Assembly (NCBI RefSeq): GCF_020736845.1
Contig: NZ_JAFFQR010000015.1
Span: 217,105 to 281,104, forward strand
Reading direction: 5' to 3'
From: Paenibacillus farraposensis
GTDB taxonomy: Bacteria; Bacillota; Bacilli; Paenibacillales; Paenibacillaceae
Length of the DNA: 64,000 nt
Positions 9,784 to 20,492 of this stretch are shown here, one piece after another. Under the pieces are notes generated by a model. It searched no databases. It was not told the DNA's origin and saw only the letters and a program-made list of their open reading frames with translations. The first letter of the stretch is position 1; the number at the start of each line of letters is the position of its first letter. The position numbers were made by a program, and so were the translations under genes.

Positions 9784-11112
9784 ATGCTGAAAAAGAGTTT
9801 TTCTTTATTTTTTGTAACCGCTTTAATTTTGATGCTGGCTGCTTGCGGCAATGGTGACGGAGCTATACAGGACGGAAATAAAAAGGTCACTTTAAAGATT
9901 ATTCATTGGCAGCAAGAAAATATTAATAACTATATAAAGGAATTCAATAAAAAGTTTGAAGAGAAATATCCGGAGGTTCAGGTAGAATATACGACTGTTC
10001 CTGCAGACTCCACTTATGATCAACTGATGCAAACCCGCATGAATGCCGGTACAACCGGGGATGCAGACATTATTCCTCTAAAATTCAGCTTTGTAGGCGC
10101 TCCGCAGGAATGGTCCAAGGGAGCAGCTGACCCGATGTGGAAGCAATGGATTGATGGAGGACTAATAGCCGATCTGTCAGATCAGGCTTTTATAAAAAAC
10201 TACAATCCTGCAGATGTCAAAAATGCCATGACCTATAAGGACAAGGTATACGGTGTAAATATGGGGAAGGTGGCACTGACAGGTCTGTTTTACAACAAGG
10301 AGATTTTCGAAAAATATAATCTTGCTGTGCCCACGACATGGGACGAACTGGTGCGTGCGATGAAGGTGCTCAAGGATAATGGCGTAGAACCAATCGGCTT
10401 TGGCGGCAAGGATGTATGGCCTATTAACCTTGCTGTTCAAGGGCTTCAGGCCTCCATCCATGATGATCAGCTGGAATATATCAAAGGGCTGTGGACAGGC
10501 AAGACAAAGTTGACAGATCCCGTCCAGCTTGAAGTGCTGGAAAAATCGCAAATCCTGATGAATAATGCCATCGGCGGATTTATGGGGATTGATTATGGAA
10601 CCTTGCCAAGTTTGTTTGCGACGGGGCGTGTAGCCATGATTGCAGATGGTACGTGGGATGCTACTACGATCCAGACAGCCAATCCACAGATGAAATTTGG
10701 TTATTTTCCGATTCCGGGCAGTAATGATCCGGCCAAAAATAAGGACCTTGCAGGCAAGTATGATATGACATGGATGGTATTGGAAAAGTCGCCAAACAAG
10801 GCTTATGCGCTCAAGTGGCTCGAGATGCTCTCCGAGAAGGAGAACTACACGGATTTTGTGAATGCCGCCGGATTTTTGCCTACACAGCCTGATGTGAAGA
10901 TCAAGAGTGACTTTATCATTGAAATCCAGCCTTCACTTGAAAACTTCAAGTTGTCTTGGGATCAGCTGTTTATCAATCGCAAGAATGTAGGACAGTACAT
11001 TAAGGATGCAAGCGTGCATGCGGAATTTCTGGCCCCTGCCGGACCGTTAAAAACGCCTTTGGAGCTTGCGAAAAAATCCCAGGCAGACTGGGATGCGGCG
11101 GCCCCTAAATAA
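9784..11112 (+). CDS. ABC transporter sugar-binding lipoprotein
   Basis: A 442-residue extracellular solute-binding protein of the family 1 (maltose/oligosaccharide) type. The signal peptide MLKKSFSLFFVTALILMLAAC ends in a lipobox (LAAC) with the lipidated cysteine near residue 21. Typical parts follow: KVTLKIIHWQQENINNYI, a hinge region, and FATGRVAMIADGTWDA near residue 280. ATG 9784 is preferred to 9769 because GGGGG lies nine bases upstream and the lipoprotein signal then starts directly with MLKK. It delivers substrate to the two permeases downstream. The adjacent beta-glucosidase suggests beta-glucosides or cello-oligosaccharides (inference). No ATPase is encoded here, so a shared MsmX-like ATPase is presumably used. 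Confidence 0.92.
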   Translation: MLKKSFSLFFVTALILMLAACGNGDGAIQDGNKKVTLKIIHWQQENINNYIKEFNKKFEEKYPEVQVEYTTVPADSTYDQLMQTRMNAGTTGDADIIPLKFSFVGAPQEWSKGAADPMWKQWIDGGLIADLSDQAFIKNYNPADVKNAMTYKDKVYGVNMGKVALTGLFYNKEIFEKYNLAVPTTWDELVRAMKVLKDNGVEPIGFGGKDVWPINLAVQGLQASIHDDQLEYIKGLWTGKTKLTDPVQLEVLEKSQILMNNAIGGFMGIDYGTLPSLFATGRVAMIADGTWDATTIQTANPQMKFGYFPIPGSNDPAKNKDLAGKYDMTWMVLEKSPNKAYALKWLEMLSEKENYTDFVNAAGFLPTQPDVKIKSDFIIEIQPSLENFKLSWDQLFINRKNVGQYIKDASVHAEFLAPAGPLKTPLELAKKSQADWDAAAPK

Positions 11113-11151
11113 ATCAATGCTTCCATAAATAATGTAAAGGGTGTGAGACCC

Positions 11152-12045
11152 ATGTATCCTTTCGGAAAGGGTGCGGCCCGGTTAATGCCGTATCTTTTGC
11201 TCAGTATTCCAGTTCTGCTCTATTTGTTTTTTGGCTTTGGCCCTTCTATGATAACCGTACTGTTCTCCTTTACGGATGCTACAGGGGTTCCGGGACAGGT
11301 ATGGAATTTTGTCGGACTCGAGAATTATACGACCTTTTTTACCTCATCCGACTCCGGAGACCGTATCGCTTCTATTGGTCGTTCCTTATATTTTGCCGTA
11401 GCCGTAGTTCTGATTCAAAATGCAGTGGGGTTGTTCATGGCTGTCATTATTAATAAAAAGCTCAAAGGTGATGTGTTTTACCGCGCTGTATTTTTCTTGC
11501 CGGTGGTGCTTGGGGTCACGGTATCCGGTCTGATCTGGCAGCTGATTGCCAACCCGCTTGGCGGCCCTGCGCAAACCATGATGAGTTTTTTTGGAACCCG
11601 CTCCAATTTTTTTGGAGACTATGATATCGCATTTGAATTGATTATTTTTGTGCAAATTTGGATGTACATGGGCTACTCAATGACTATTTTTTTAGCCGGA
11701 CTCCAATCCATTCCTAGTGATTTGTATGAAGCGGGCTATATGGACGGCGCTTCCGGATGGAAAGCGTTCAAAAATATTACCTTTCCGATGATAGCACCGT
11801 CCTTTACAGTCAATATGCTCCTGTCCATTATCGGAGCATTGCAAACCTTTGACATTATTTATGTGCTGACAGGGGGCAAATTCAACACGACGACACTTGC
11901 GTTTGATGTGTACGCAACGGCTTTCGGCTCCGGTACGTCGGATTATGGTCTTGCTTCCGCAGTAGCCATGATTCAGTTCCTGTTCGTATTTATGGTGTCG
12001 ATGATTGCCCTCTATTACTTGCGAAGAAGAGAGGTGGAAATGTAA
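11152..12045 (+). CDS. ABC sugar permease, MalF/UgpA type
   Basis: A 297-residue inner permease with six predicted spans. The EAA loop is EAGYMDGASGWKAFKNITFP near residue 195, the segment that contacts the ATPase. The short N-terminus (MYPFGKGAARLMPYLLLSIP) leads straight into the first span. ATG 11152 has AAAGGGTG seven bases upstream; a GTG three codons earlier overlaps that site and is less likely. It is the first of two permeases forming the membrane channel, between the binding protein and the MalG-type partner, and shares one base with the next gene (TAATG), indicating translational coupling. Confidence 0.92.
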   Translation: MYPFGKGAARLMPYLLLSIPVLLYLFFGFGPSMITVLFSFTDATGVPGQVWNFVGLENYTTFFTSSDSGDRIASIGRSLYFAVAVVLIQNAVGLFMAVIINKKLKGDVFYRAVFFLPVVLGVTVSGLIWQLIANPLGGPAQTMMSFFGTRSNFFGDYDIAFELIIFVQIWMYMGYSMTIFLAGLQSIPSDLYEAGYMDGASGWKAFKNITFPMIAPSFTVNMLLSIIGALQTFDIIYVLTGGKFNTTTLAFDVYATAFGSGTSDYGLASAVAMIQFLFVFMVSMIALYYLRRREVEM

Positions 12046-12863
12046 TGGGCGGTACCAAGCGAACCAGAATATTGAGCTACTTCATCGTACTGCTCATGCT
12101 TTCCCTGTATTTATTTCCGCTTTTCTACCTCTTTAATGTATCCATGAAGACACAGAGTGAGTATCTGATAGATCCTGTGGCTATAGCCAAGGGCCTGCGC
12201 TTGGAGAATTTCATGGACGCCTGGGAAAAAGGGAATTTCTCCCAGTACATGTGGAACAGCATTTTGTATACGGGAGCATCTACACTGTTTACATTGCTGC
12301 TATCCGTATTTGCAGCTTTCCCGCTGGCAAGGGGATACGTTAGGTTCAGCACGTTCTTTTATATGTTCTTTCTCATCTCCATGTATCTTCCGAACCCGCT
12401 GATTCCGCAATTTGCTCTGATTAATAGTCTGGGGCTTTACAATACGCAGCTTGGTTTTATTTTGCTGAAAACAACAGGGACCGGCATTGCTTTTCTGATG
12501 TTTGTGGGATATATCAAGTCTGTCTCACGGGAACTGGATGAAGCGGCGGCGATGGACGGGTGTGGATATACACGCTATTTGTTTACGATTCTTGTGCCGC
12601 TGATGAAGCCAGTGCTGGCGACAGGTATCATTTTGACAGCCATTGGGGTGTGGAACGACATTATAGGTCCTACCATTTATTTGTCTGATCCCGCGTTTCA
12701 GCCGGTGACCAAGGGATTGTTCTCCTTCTACGGACAATACATGAACAACTGGCCGCTGCTCGCTTGCGGTATCCTGATTGTTACATTACCACTGGTTATT
12801 TTGTATATTTTCCTCCAGCGCTTTATTGTGGGCGGTGCGATGGCTGGAGCTGTGAAGTCTTGA
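12045..12863 (+). CDS. ABC sugar permease, MalG type
   Basis: A 272-residue permease, partner of the preceding one, with six spans and the EAA loop DEAAAMDGCGYTRYLFTILV near residue 165. The N-terminal block FIVLLMLSLYLFPLFYLFNVSMKT is typical of the MalG/UgpE side of carbohydrate importers. Its start overlaps the stop of the upstream permease, and bglB follows 22 bases later, so the importer and the hydrolase are one transcription unit. Confidence 0.92.
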   Translation: MGGTKRTRILSYFIVLLMLSLYLFPLFYLFNVSMKTQSEYLIDPVAIAKGLRLENFMDAWEKGNFSQYMWNSILYTGASTLFTLLLSVFAAFPLARGYVRFSTFFYMFFLISMYLPNPLIPQFALINSLGLYNTQLGFILLKTTGTGIAFLMFVGYIKSVSRELDEAAAMDGCGYTRYLFTILVPLMKPVLATGIILTAIGVWNDIIGPTIYLSDPAFQPVTKGLFSFYGQYMNNWPLLACGILIVTLPLVILYIFLQRFIVGGAMAGAVKS

Positions 12864-12870
12864 TTCCTGA

Positions 12871-14232
<1,362 letters not shown>

Positions 14233-14270
14233 ACAGGGAGGGGGAATCCTATTTATCATGATCATGTATG

Positions 14271-14307
14271 CCGTCATGCTGTAACAACCGGGCATGACGG
14301 CTTTTTT
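14271..14307 (+). terminator. Terminator of the importer-bglB operon
   Basis: CCGTCATGC pairs with GCATGACGG, followed by CTTTTTT. It lies 38 bases past the bglB stop and before the convergent exoA gene. Confidence 0.92.
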
Positions 14308-14340
14308 CAGTCTTTATAAGTCTTTGTGTCAGGGGGGGAG

Positions 14341-15105
14341 CTATGCTGAAATGTTCTGTATTTCCAGTATAACAGGGCAATGGTCGCTGCCCATAATATC
14401 GCAATCTATGCCTGCATCTATTAATAGCGGGCGAAGTCTGTCCGAGACGAGGAAGTAGTCGATCCGCCAGCCGATGTTCCGTTCTCTCACCTTCGGCATG
14501 TAGGACCACCAGGAATAAACATCCGTCCGGTCAGGATAAAAGTATCTGAAAGTGTCCGTAAATCCGGCGGCGAGCAGCTGCGACATTCGCTCCCGTTCCT
14601 CAGGCGTAAATCCGGCATTGCCATGGTTGGCTTTTGCATTTTTTAAATCAATCTCCTGATGAGCCACGTTTAAGTCCCCGCAAACAATGACAGGCTTTAT
14701 TATATCCAGTTGTTGCAAATAGTGACGGAAACGGTCTTCCCATTCCAGTCTGTATGGCAATCGGGACAAATCCCGTTTGGTATTCGGAGTATATACATTA
14801 ACCAGATAAAATGTCTCGAATTCCAGCGTAATCGTTCTGCCTTCAGGCTCCTTGTTCTCTTCAAGGCCATAATGCACAGAAAGCGGCTTGATTCTGGTGA
14901 AGATCGCCGTGCCGGAATATCCTTTTTTCTCGGCATAATTCCAGTACTGAGTGTATTCCTCCATATTGTCCATGGAAATTTGCCCCTCTTGCAACTTGGT
15001 TTCCTGAACACAAAAAATATCGGCACCCGTCTCTTTTATATAAGCATAAAATCCTTTGTTCACACAGGCTCTCAAGCCATTAACATTCCAAGATATTAAT
15101 TTCAT
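14341..15105 (-). CDS. exoA: Exodeoxyribonuclease III / AP endonuclease
   Basis: A 254-residue exonuclease-endonuclease-phosphatase fold enzyme of the Xth/ExoA family. It starts MKLISWNVNGLRACVNKGF, with metal-binding E in CVQETKL near residue 36, catalytic GDLNVAHQEIDL near residue 145, DVYSWWSYMPKVRERNIGWRIDYFLVS, and the C-terminal GSDHCPVILEI histidine. It cleaves DNA at abasic sites and removes 3' blocks in base-excision repair. AAGGAGATC lies just before the ATG. Single gene, facing bglB. Confidence 0.95.
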   Translation of the reverse strand: MKLISWNVNGLRACVNKGFYAYIKETGADIFCVQETKLQEGQISMDNMEEYTQYWNYAEKKGYSGTAIFTRIKPLSVHYGLEENKEPEGRTITLEFETFYLVNVYTPNTKRDLSRLPYRLEWEDRFRHYLQQLDIIKPVIVCGDLNVAHQEIDLKNAKANHGNAGFTPEERERMSQLLAAGFTDTFRYFYPDRTDVYSWWSYMPKVRERNIGWRIDYFLVSDRLRPLLIDAGIDCDIMGSDHCPVILEIQNISA

Positions 15106-15340
15106 TGTTGATCTCCTTATTACTCATCACGTTCGAGGGGGATGATAAATATATTCTCTGTTGAGGTAAGCTTATTAAATGAAATGTTTATTTAGGCAAC
15201 ATGATAGATGATAGCAATCTCTGTGTTTTTTTTAAAGAGCAGTTGCCGGAAACCCGCGTCTCCGCATATAAAAGACTGCCTCCTGCAAGCGCTAAACCAG
15301 CAGTGTGAAAATAGCTTTTCTACATTAAAATAGGTGTAGG
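15106..15340. other. Non-coding gap between exoA and tRNA-Arg
   Basis: AT-rich sequence with no supported gene. A 68-codon minus-strand frame (15192-15398) runs through both tRNA terminator hairpins and lacks a ribosome binding site, so I do not call it. The exoA promoter should lie in 15110-15190 but I cannot fix its hexamers. Confidence 0.6.
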
Positions 15341-15373
15341 AATGAAAAAAACTTCCTAAGAATAGGAAGTTTT
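15341..15373 (-). terminator. Second terminator downstream of tRNA-Arg
   Basis: AAAACTTCCTA and TAGGAAGTTTT form an 11-pair stem with an AGAA loop; the A-run on the plus strand is a T-run on the minus strand. Confidence 0.8.
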
Positions 15374-15380
15374 GTCTACG

Positions 15381-15413
15381 AAAAAAAGCTTCCCACATAA
15401 TGGTAGGAAGCTT
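15381..15413 (-). terminator. First terminator of tRNA-Arg
   Basis: AAGCTTCC and GGAAGCTT form the stem; on the minus strand it is followed by seven T, five bases after the tRNA end. Together with the next hairpin it makes a double terminator. Confidence 0.88.
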
Positions 15414-15417
15414 GTGA

Positions 15418-15491
<74 letters not shown>

Positions 15492-15664
15492 ATAAAATCA
15501 AGGCGAATATTAATATATCACATGGGCTCGAAGGATTCAAGTATTATTTCCTGAATTATTTGGTTGTTTTGAATTTATGCAGTATAAGTTCAAAGTATAC
15601 GCAGTTTTTTTTGCCTTATAAAAGGGTATGTTAGAATACAGGTGAATATGTGGAAGACGAGTGG

Positions 15665-15694
15665 TTGGACTTCGGCTGCTGTTTCTCTTATAAT
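15665..15694 (+). promoter_or_regulatory. Predicted promoter of the YsoA-like gene
   Basis: TTGGAC (15665-15670) and TATAAT (15689-15694) with an 18-base spacer, about 33 bases before the GTG start. Confidence 0.6.
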
Positions 15695-15726
15695 CTACAA
15701 ATACTTTAGCTTACGGAGGAGAGGGG

Positions 15727-16662
15727 GTGCCTTTAATAAAGGACTCCAAGGTGACAACAAAAGAAAATAATATTGTATTGTTTCCGAAGACACTGGACTA
15801 TTATCAAATTCAACTTACTGTGATGCTTGAGAACGAACGTTACGGAGATGCGATGGCGATGCTGCGCTTTTTAATTCGGTGTCAGGGACAGGAGCAGAAA
15901 CAATACGATGAATGGAATGCTCTATTACAGTGGCTGGAAGCTGCATTCCCACAGTATGTTGACAGCGGGTCAGTAACGGGCGATGTGGAAGAAGACGAGG
16001 TTGGTGAAGTTGAGTTGGCTCGCCGCCATGCACGCTTTAAGCAGGAGCAGGATGCCGGCTATGGGAGCAAGTTGCTGCAGATGGCTATGGAAGGACCGCT
16101 ATCTGAACAGACAATTTTAGCGCTTGAGCAGTTGTCCTATCTGGAGCTGCCGGAAATCGACGATGCTCTACTTCGCTGGATAAAGGAACGGGAAATCCAT
16201 CCTCTCCTCCAGTTCCGTATTTTGCAGACATTGCGGCGACGTGGAATGGAAGGGACGATTCAAATCAGGCGGGGGGACGAAAAAGCAGAGATCGATATTG
16301 AAACCGTTCCGCTTCAGCCGGGTGAATTTCCTGAACCGATTACGCGTATTTTGGAACGGGTAGCTGATCAGACCGAGGTGCATGAGCCTACGCTTTTCTA
16401 TTTTGCACAGGAGCTGTGGTCGCAGTTTGTAATGGCTGTGTACGGTACGAATGATTACAGATCGATGCTGGCGGAAGAGGACGGAATGCTGGATATATGG
16501 GCGGCAGCCCTTCATCAGACGGTTTCGGAAAGTTTGAAAGGAAGCCATAATGAGGAAGAAACACGTGCTATATACGGTATCACAGATGCGTTGCGCTTTC
16601 GTTTTGAGCAGGCGTATCGGTCGATGCGACTATTTGTCGCTGCGGGTATGAATACTCCTTAG
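15727..16662 (+). CDS. YsoA-like conserved protein of unknown function
   Basis: A 311-residue soluble, acidic protein. I do not recognise a catalytic domain. The N-terminal block NNIVLFPKTLDYYQIQLTVM followed by ENERYGDAMAMLRFLI looks like a helical, TPR-like repeat, and the middle (EQLSYLELPEIDDALLRWIK, then LLQFRILQTLRRRG) looks like a second helical-repeat part. Position directly upstream of tig matches ysoA of B. subtilis, a TPR-type protein. A GTG start has GGAGGAGAGG just upstream. It has its own promoter, and tig has another, so the two need not be co-expressed. Function unknown; protein-protein binding is the safest inference. Confidence 0.7.
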   Translation: MPLIKDSKVTTKENNIVLFPKTLDYYQIQLTVMLENERYGDAMAMLRFLIRCQGQEQKQYDEWNALLQWLEAAFPQYVDSGSVTGDVEEDEVGEVELARRHARFKQEQDAGYGSKLLQMAMEGPLSEQTILALEQLSYLELPEIDDALLRWIKEREIHPLLQFRILQTLRRRGMEGTIQIRRGDEKAEIDIETVPLQPGEFPEPITRILERVADQTEVHEPTLFYFAQELWSQFVMAVYGTNDYRSMLAEEDGMLDIWAAALHQTVSESLKGSHNEEETRAIYGITDALRFRFEQAYRSMRLFVAAGMNTP

Positions 16663-16704
16663 TGGCCGGAAACGTTTACCTGCAATGCATCCAAAGGGCT
16701 GCTC

Positions 16705-16733
16705 TTGAAAAAGACAGTAATGTTAGATATACT
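16705..16733 (+). promoter_or_regulatory. Predicted tig promoter
   Basis: TTGAAA (16705-16710), 17-base spacer, TATACT (16728-16733); 72 bases before the tig ATG. Confidence 0.7.
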
Positions 16734-16805
16734 ATAATGGTTATTTTGTGTGCGTTGATTTTAATGAAAACTAAGTGAAGATTTTGTTGGAGGGGAAAGC
16801 ATAAA

Positions 16806-18113
16806 ATGAAAGCAACTTGGGAGAAAATAGAGAAGAACCTCGGGGTTCTTGAAGTTGAGGTTGACGCGGATCGTGTAGCCGCTGCACTCGACAAAGCTTT
16901 TAATAAAGTAGTAAAACAAGTAAGCGTACCAGGATTCCGTAAAGGCAAAGTACCACGCCCTATTTTTGAAAAACGCTACGGTATTGAAAGTCTGTATCAG
17001 GATGCAATTGACTTCTTGCTGCCAGAAGCTTACGGCCAAGCCGTAGAGCAAACAGACATCTTTCCGGTTGACAGCCCGGATGTTGAAATTGAACAATTTG
17101 CCAAAGGCGAAGCCTTTAAATTCAAAGCAAAAGTTACAGTTAAACCAGAAGTAACTTTGGGCGAGTACAAAGGCGTAGAAGTGCCTGCAAGCAAAATTGA
17201 AGTAAGCGACGAAGAATTGACTCAAGAGCTGGAGCGTCTGCAACAACGCCATGCTGAATTGGTTGTCGTTGATGAAGATGCAGCTCAATCCGGCGACACC
17301 GCTATCATCGATTTCGATGGTTCCGTTGACGGCGTACAGTTCGAAGGCGGACAAGCTGAGAAGTATTCTCTGGAGCTGGGCTCCAACACGTTCATTCCAG
17401 GCTTTGAAGACCAAGTGATTGGTCTGCACACTGGCGATTCCAAGGACGTTGAAGTAACGTTCCCTGAGAACTACCATTCTGCTGACCTGGCTGGCAAACA
17501 AGCTGTATTTAAAGTGAAGGTTCATGAGCTGAAACGCAAAGTTCTTCCTGAACTGGACGATGAATTTGCTAAAGATGTAAGTGAATTTGACACACTGGCT
17601 GAATTCAAGGAAGATTTGAAGAAGCAATTGCTGGAGCGGAAGGAAAATGAAGCTAAAGCAGCCCGTGAGGGTGCTGTAGTGGAGAAGGTTGCTGAGAACG
17701 CAACAATCGACATTCCTGAAGCTATGGTCAAGAGCGAAGTGCAAAACATGGTTCGCGATTTCGACAACCGTCTGCGCAGCCAAGGCATGAACCTTGAAAT
17801 GTTCCTCGGCTTCTCCGGTCAAAGCAAGGAAGACCTGGAAGGGCAAATGAAAGCTGATGCCGAGAAGCGCGTACGTAACAACCTCGTGCTGGAGCAAGTG
17901 GCCAAAGCAGAAAATATCGAAGTTTCTGAAGCGGAAATCAGTGAAGAACTGCAAAACATGGCAGATGCTTACAAACGTTCTGTTGAAGAAATCCGCAGCA
18001 TTCTGGAAAGCAACGGCTCGTTAGCAAACCTGAAAGAAGAAATTTCGCTGCGCAAAACGATTGCTTTGCTGGTTGAAAACAGCAAAGAAGTTGAAGCGCC
18101 AGCTGCTGAGTAA
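16806..18113 (+). CDS. tig: Trigger factor (ribosome-associated chaperone)
   Basis: A 435-residue trigger factor with the three expected parts: ribosome-binding N-domain holding GFRKGKVPRPIFEKRYG (residues 40-56, the signature loop that docks at the exit tunnel), a FKBP-like PPIase domain (about 150-245, DTAIIDFDGSVDGVQFEGG), and the long helical C-domain forming the chaperone arms. It shields nascent chains and speeds proline isomerisation. GGAGGGG precedes the ATG. Codon use is the strongly biased type seen in highly expressed genes. A terminator follows, separating it from clpP. Confidence 0.97.
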   Translation: MKATWEKIEKNLGVLEVEVDADRVAAALDKAFNKVVKQVSVPGFRKGKVPRPIFEKRYGIESLYQDAIDFLLPEAYGQAVEQTDIFPVDSPDVEIEQFAKGEAFKFKAKVTVKPEVTLGEYKGVEVPASKIEVSDEELTQELERLQQRHAELVVVDEDAAQSGDTAIIDFDGSVDGVQFEGGQAEKYSLELGSNTFIPGFEDQVIGLHTGDSKDVEVTFPENYHSADLAGKQAVFKVKVHELKRKVLPELDDEFAKDVSEFDTLAEFKEDLKKQLLERKENEAKAAREGAVVEKVAENATIDIPEAMVKSEVQNMVRDFDNRLRSQGMNLEMFLGFSGQSKEDLEGQMKADAEKRVRNNLVLEQVAKAENIEVSEAEISEELQNMADAYKRSVEEIRSILESNGSLANLKEEISLRKTIALLVENSKEVEAPAAE

Positions 18114-18173
18114 TTTAGGTGAAAAATATACGGGGTATGCTGTAACAGGCTACAACGTAGTAATTAGATATAG

Positions 18174-18209
18174 ATAAGGCACGTAGTGAAAGTTACGTGT
18201 CTTATTTTT
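18174..18209 (+). terminator. Terminator of tig
   Basis: ATAAGGCACGTA and TACGTGTCTTAT (one G-U pair) close an eight-base loop, followed by TTTTT. Confidence 0.85.
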
Positions 18210-18523
18210 ACCTAAGACCACCCAATTTCTGGTCGTTTCAGGAAGGCGCTGTGAGTGGTGTTTTCTTGTTTTACATAAGCCCGTACAGTATATTTGCACA
18301 TACATACGAAACATGGTTAAATATGAGAAGGTCTCGACAGAGTTTATTGCAAACAGCTGCATGGCTAGATGAGCAGATGCTTATATGACACGAGACTTTG
18401 AACATGTTAAAATATTTTGTAAGGTGTTCCCCGTTTCATGCTCGCTGCTTTCCTTTTAATAGGAATTAAGGAAGCGGATGAATACAGGTGTTCATTTTAA
18501 TTAAGGAAAAGAGGTTGGTCGTG
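18210..18523 (+). promoter_or_regulatory. clpP upstream region with promoter and leader hairpin
   Basis: ATGACA (18385-18390) and TAAAAT (18408-18413) are 17 bases apart and form the likely clpP promoter. In the leader, GCTTTCCTT and AAGGAAGC (18450-18477) can pair. I see no CtsR heptad repeat (A/GGTCAAA direct repeats) or CIRCE element, so heat control of clpP by those repressors is not apparent. A 63-codon plus-strand frame at 18197-18388 lacks a ribosome binding site and crosses no conserved sequence. Confidence 0.5.
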
Positions 18524-19114
18524 ATGAGTCTCGTCCCTATGGTTGTGGAACAAACGAATCGAGGAGAACGATCTTACGATATTTACTCGCGCTTGCTTAA
18601 GGATCGCATCATTTTCTTAAGTGGCCCGATTGATGACGATGTCGCCAATCTCGTCATTGCACAGTTACTGTTCCTTGCTGCGGAAGATCCGGAGAAGGAT
18701 ATTAATTTGTACATTAACTCGCCTGGTGGTTCTGTAACTGCAGGCATGGGTATATATGATACAATGCAATTTATTAAGCCGGACGTATCAACGATCTGTG
18801 TAGGCATGGCTGCAAGTATGGGCTCTTTGCTGCTCACAGCGGGTGCACCGGGCAAGAGATATGCGCTTACCAATAGTGAAGTTATGATCCATCAGCCGCT
18901 CGGCGGTATTCAGGGCCAAGCCTCTGATATGCTGATTCATGCCGACTGGATTATTAAAACACGTGCCAAGCTGAATCAAATCTATGTAGAGCGTACAGGT
19001 CAGCCCCTCGAGAAAATCGAACGTGATACTGACCGGGATTTCTTCATGGAAGCGGAAGAGGCAAAAGCATACGGTATCATTGACCAGGTGCTGTCTAAAC
19101 CGATTAATCTGTAA
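18524..19114 (+). CDS. clpP: ATP-dependent Clp protease proteolytic subunit
   Basis: A 196-residue serine protease with the canonical triad at the usual positions: S98 in [13 protein letters not shown]123 in MIHQPLGG, D172 in TDRDFFM. Fourteen subunits form the degradation barrel fed by ClpX, whose gene starts 12 bases downstream, so the two are surely co-transcribed. ATG 18524 ([19 protein letters not shown]) matches family N-termini; the frame extends 12 codons further upstream without support. In B. subtilis clpP is unlinked to tig-clpX, so this arrangement resembles that of Gram-negative tig-clpP-clpX clusters. Confidence 0.97.
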   Translation: MSLVPMVVEQTNRGERSYDIYSRLLKDRIIFLSGPIDDDVANLVIAQLLFLAAEDPEKDINLYINSPGGSVTAGMGIYDTMQFIKPDVSTICVGMAASMGSLLLTAGAPGKRYALTNSEVMIHQPLGGIQGQASDMLIHADWIIKTRAKLNQIYVERTGQPLEKIERDTDRDFFMEAEEAKAYGIIDQVLSKPINL

Positions 19115-19126
19115 AGGGGTGGCTCT

Positions 19127-20383
19127 ATGTTTAAATTTAATGATGAAAAAGGACAATTGAAATGTTCTTTCTGCGGCAAATCTCAAGATCAGGTCCGCAA
19201 GCTTGTTGCCGGACCGGGTGTGTATATATGTGACGAGTGCATCGAGCTGTGCACGGAAATTGTAGAAGAGGAATTGGGTCATGAGGAAGAAATAGACCTG
19301 AAAGACATTCCAAAACCGATGCAAATCCGCGAAATCTTGGACCAATATGTAATTGGTCAGGATCAAGCGAAAAAGTCGTTGTCCGTAGCGGTTTATAACC
19401 ATTACAAACGTATTAATACGCAAAATAAAATTGATGATGTAGAGCTGCAAAAAAGTAACATTCTGATGCTTGGACCTACAGGTTCAGGTAAAACGTTGCT
19501 TGCGCAAACCATGGCTAAAATTTTGAACGTTCCTTTTGCAATCGCAGACGCCACTTCCCTCACGGAAGCCGGATATGTGGGTGAAGACGTTGAAAACATT
19601 TTGCTGAAATTGATTCAAGCTGCCGATTATGATGTGGAAAAAGCTGAGCGCGGCATCATATATATTGACGAAATTGATAAAGTAGCCCGTAAATCCGAAA
19701 ACCCGTCCATTACACGTGATGTATCAGGTGAAGGTGTACAACAGGCGCTGCTTAAAATTTTGGAAGGCACGGTTGCTTCTGTACCTCCTCAAGGCGGTCG
19801 CAAGCATCCGCATCAAGAGTTTATTCAAATTGATACTACCAATATCCTGTTTATTTGCGGTGGCGCCTTTGATGGTCTGGAGCAAATGATCAAACGTCGT
19901 ATCGGTAAAAAGGTCATCGGCTTTAATGCCACGAGTGAACAAAAGGACCTGAAGCCAGGCGAATATACTTCCATGGTATTGCCTGAGGATCTTTTGAAAT
20001 TCGGGTTGATTCCGGAATTTGTTGGGCGTTTGCCAGTCATTTCTACGCTGGAGCCGCTTGATGAGAAAACATTGGTTCGCATTTTGTCTGAACCGAAAAA
20101 TGCGTTAACCAAGCAATACCAGAAGTTGCTGGAACTGGATAATGTGCAACTGGAGTTTAAGCAGGATGCTCTGGAAGCCATTGCTCGTGAGGCGATCAAG
20201 CGTAACACGGGTGCCCGTGGTCTTCGTGCGATCATCGAAGGGATTATGCTCGACGTCATGTATGAAGTTCCTTCCCGCGAGGATGTGACGACTTGCGTTA
20301 TTAACGAACAGGTAGTAAAAGACAAAATCGCACCGGAACTCGGTGGTACAGATAAGGATAAAAAACAAGAAGAGAGCGCCTAA
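19127..20383 (+). CDS. clpX: Clp protease ATP-binding subunit ClpX
   Basis: A 418-residue AAA+ unfoldase. The N-terminal zinc-binding domain has CSFCGKSQ and CDECIELC (residues 13-41). The ATPase core has Walker A GPTGSGKT near residue 116, Walker B IIYIDEID near residue 180, sensor regions, and a ClpP-docking loop with IGF ([11 protein letters not shown]) near residue 265. It recognises tagged substrates, unfolds them and feeds ClpP. AAAGGGGTGG lies upstream of the ATG. Confidence 0.98.
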   Translation: MFKFNDEKGQLKCSFCGKSQDQVRKLVAGPGVYICDECIELCTEIVEEELGHEEEIDLKDIPKPMQIREILDQYVIGQDQAKKSLSVAVYNHYKRINTQNKIDDVELQKSNILMLGPTGSGKTLLAQTMAKILNVPFAIADATSLTEAGYVGEDVENILLKLIQAADYDVEKAERGIIYIDEIDKVARKSENPSITRDVSGEGVQQALLKILEGTVASVPPQGGRKHPHQEFIQIDTTNILFICGGAFDGLEQMIKRRIGKKVIGFNATSEQKDLKPGEYTSMVLPEDLLKFGLIPEFVGRLPVISTLEPLDEKTLVRILSEPKNALTKQYQKLLELDNVQLEFKQDALEAIAREAIKRNTGARGLRAIIEGIMLDVMYEVPSREDVTTCVINEQVVKDKIAPELGGTDKDKKQEESA

Positions 20384-20435
20384 GGATTGATACTTCGCGA
20401 TCTCTACAACATGAGAACCCGAATCTCCACTTCAT

Positions 20436-20456
20436 TAAACCGCATGAGGTTTTAAG
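20436..20456 (+). terminator. Weak hairpin after clpX
   Basis: TTAAACC and GGTTTTAA pair around GCATGA, but no T-run follows. It may only attenuate read-through into ispG. Confidence 0.35.
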
Positions 20457-20492
20457 GGGTGGAGGTTTGGTGTTAATGGGAGAGAAAAGTAC

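Noticed and set aside
15192..15398. 68-codon minus-strand frame beside tRNA-Arg
   Set aside because: It consists largely of the two tRNA terminator hairpins.
16761..17954. 397-codon minus-strand open frame across tig
   Set aside because: Antisense to the highly biased tig coding sequence; the Phe/Leu/Asn-rich translation is a by-product of tig codon use.
18197..18388. 63-codon plus-strand frame between tig and clpP
   Set aside because: Begins in the tig terminator, lacks a ribosome binding site and ends in the clpP promoter.
18210..18523. CtsR or CIRCE heat-shock operator before clpP
   Set aside because: I looked for the heptad direct repeat and the CIRCE inverted repeat and found neither.
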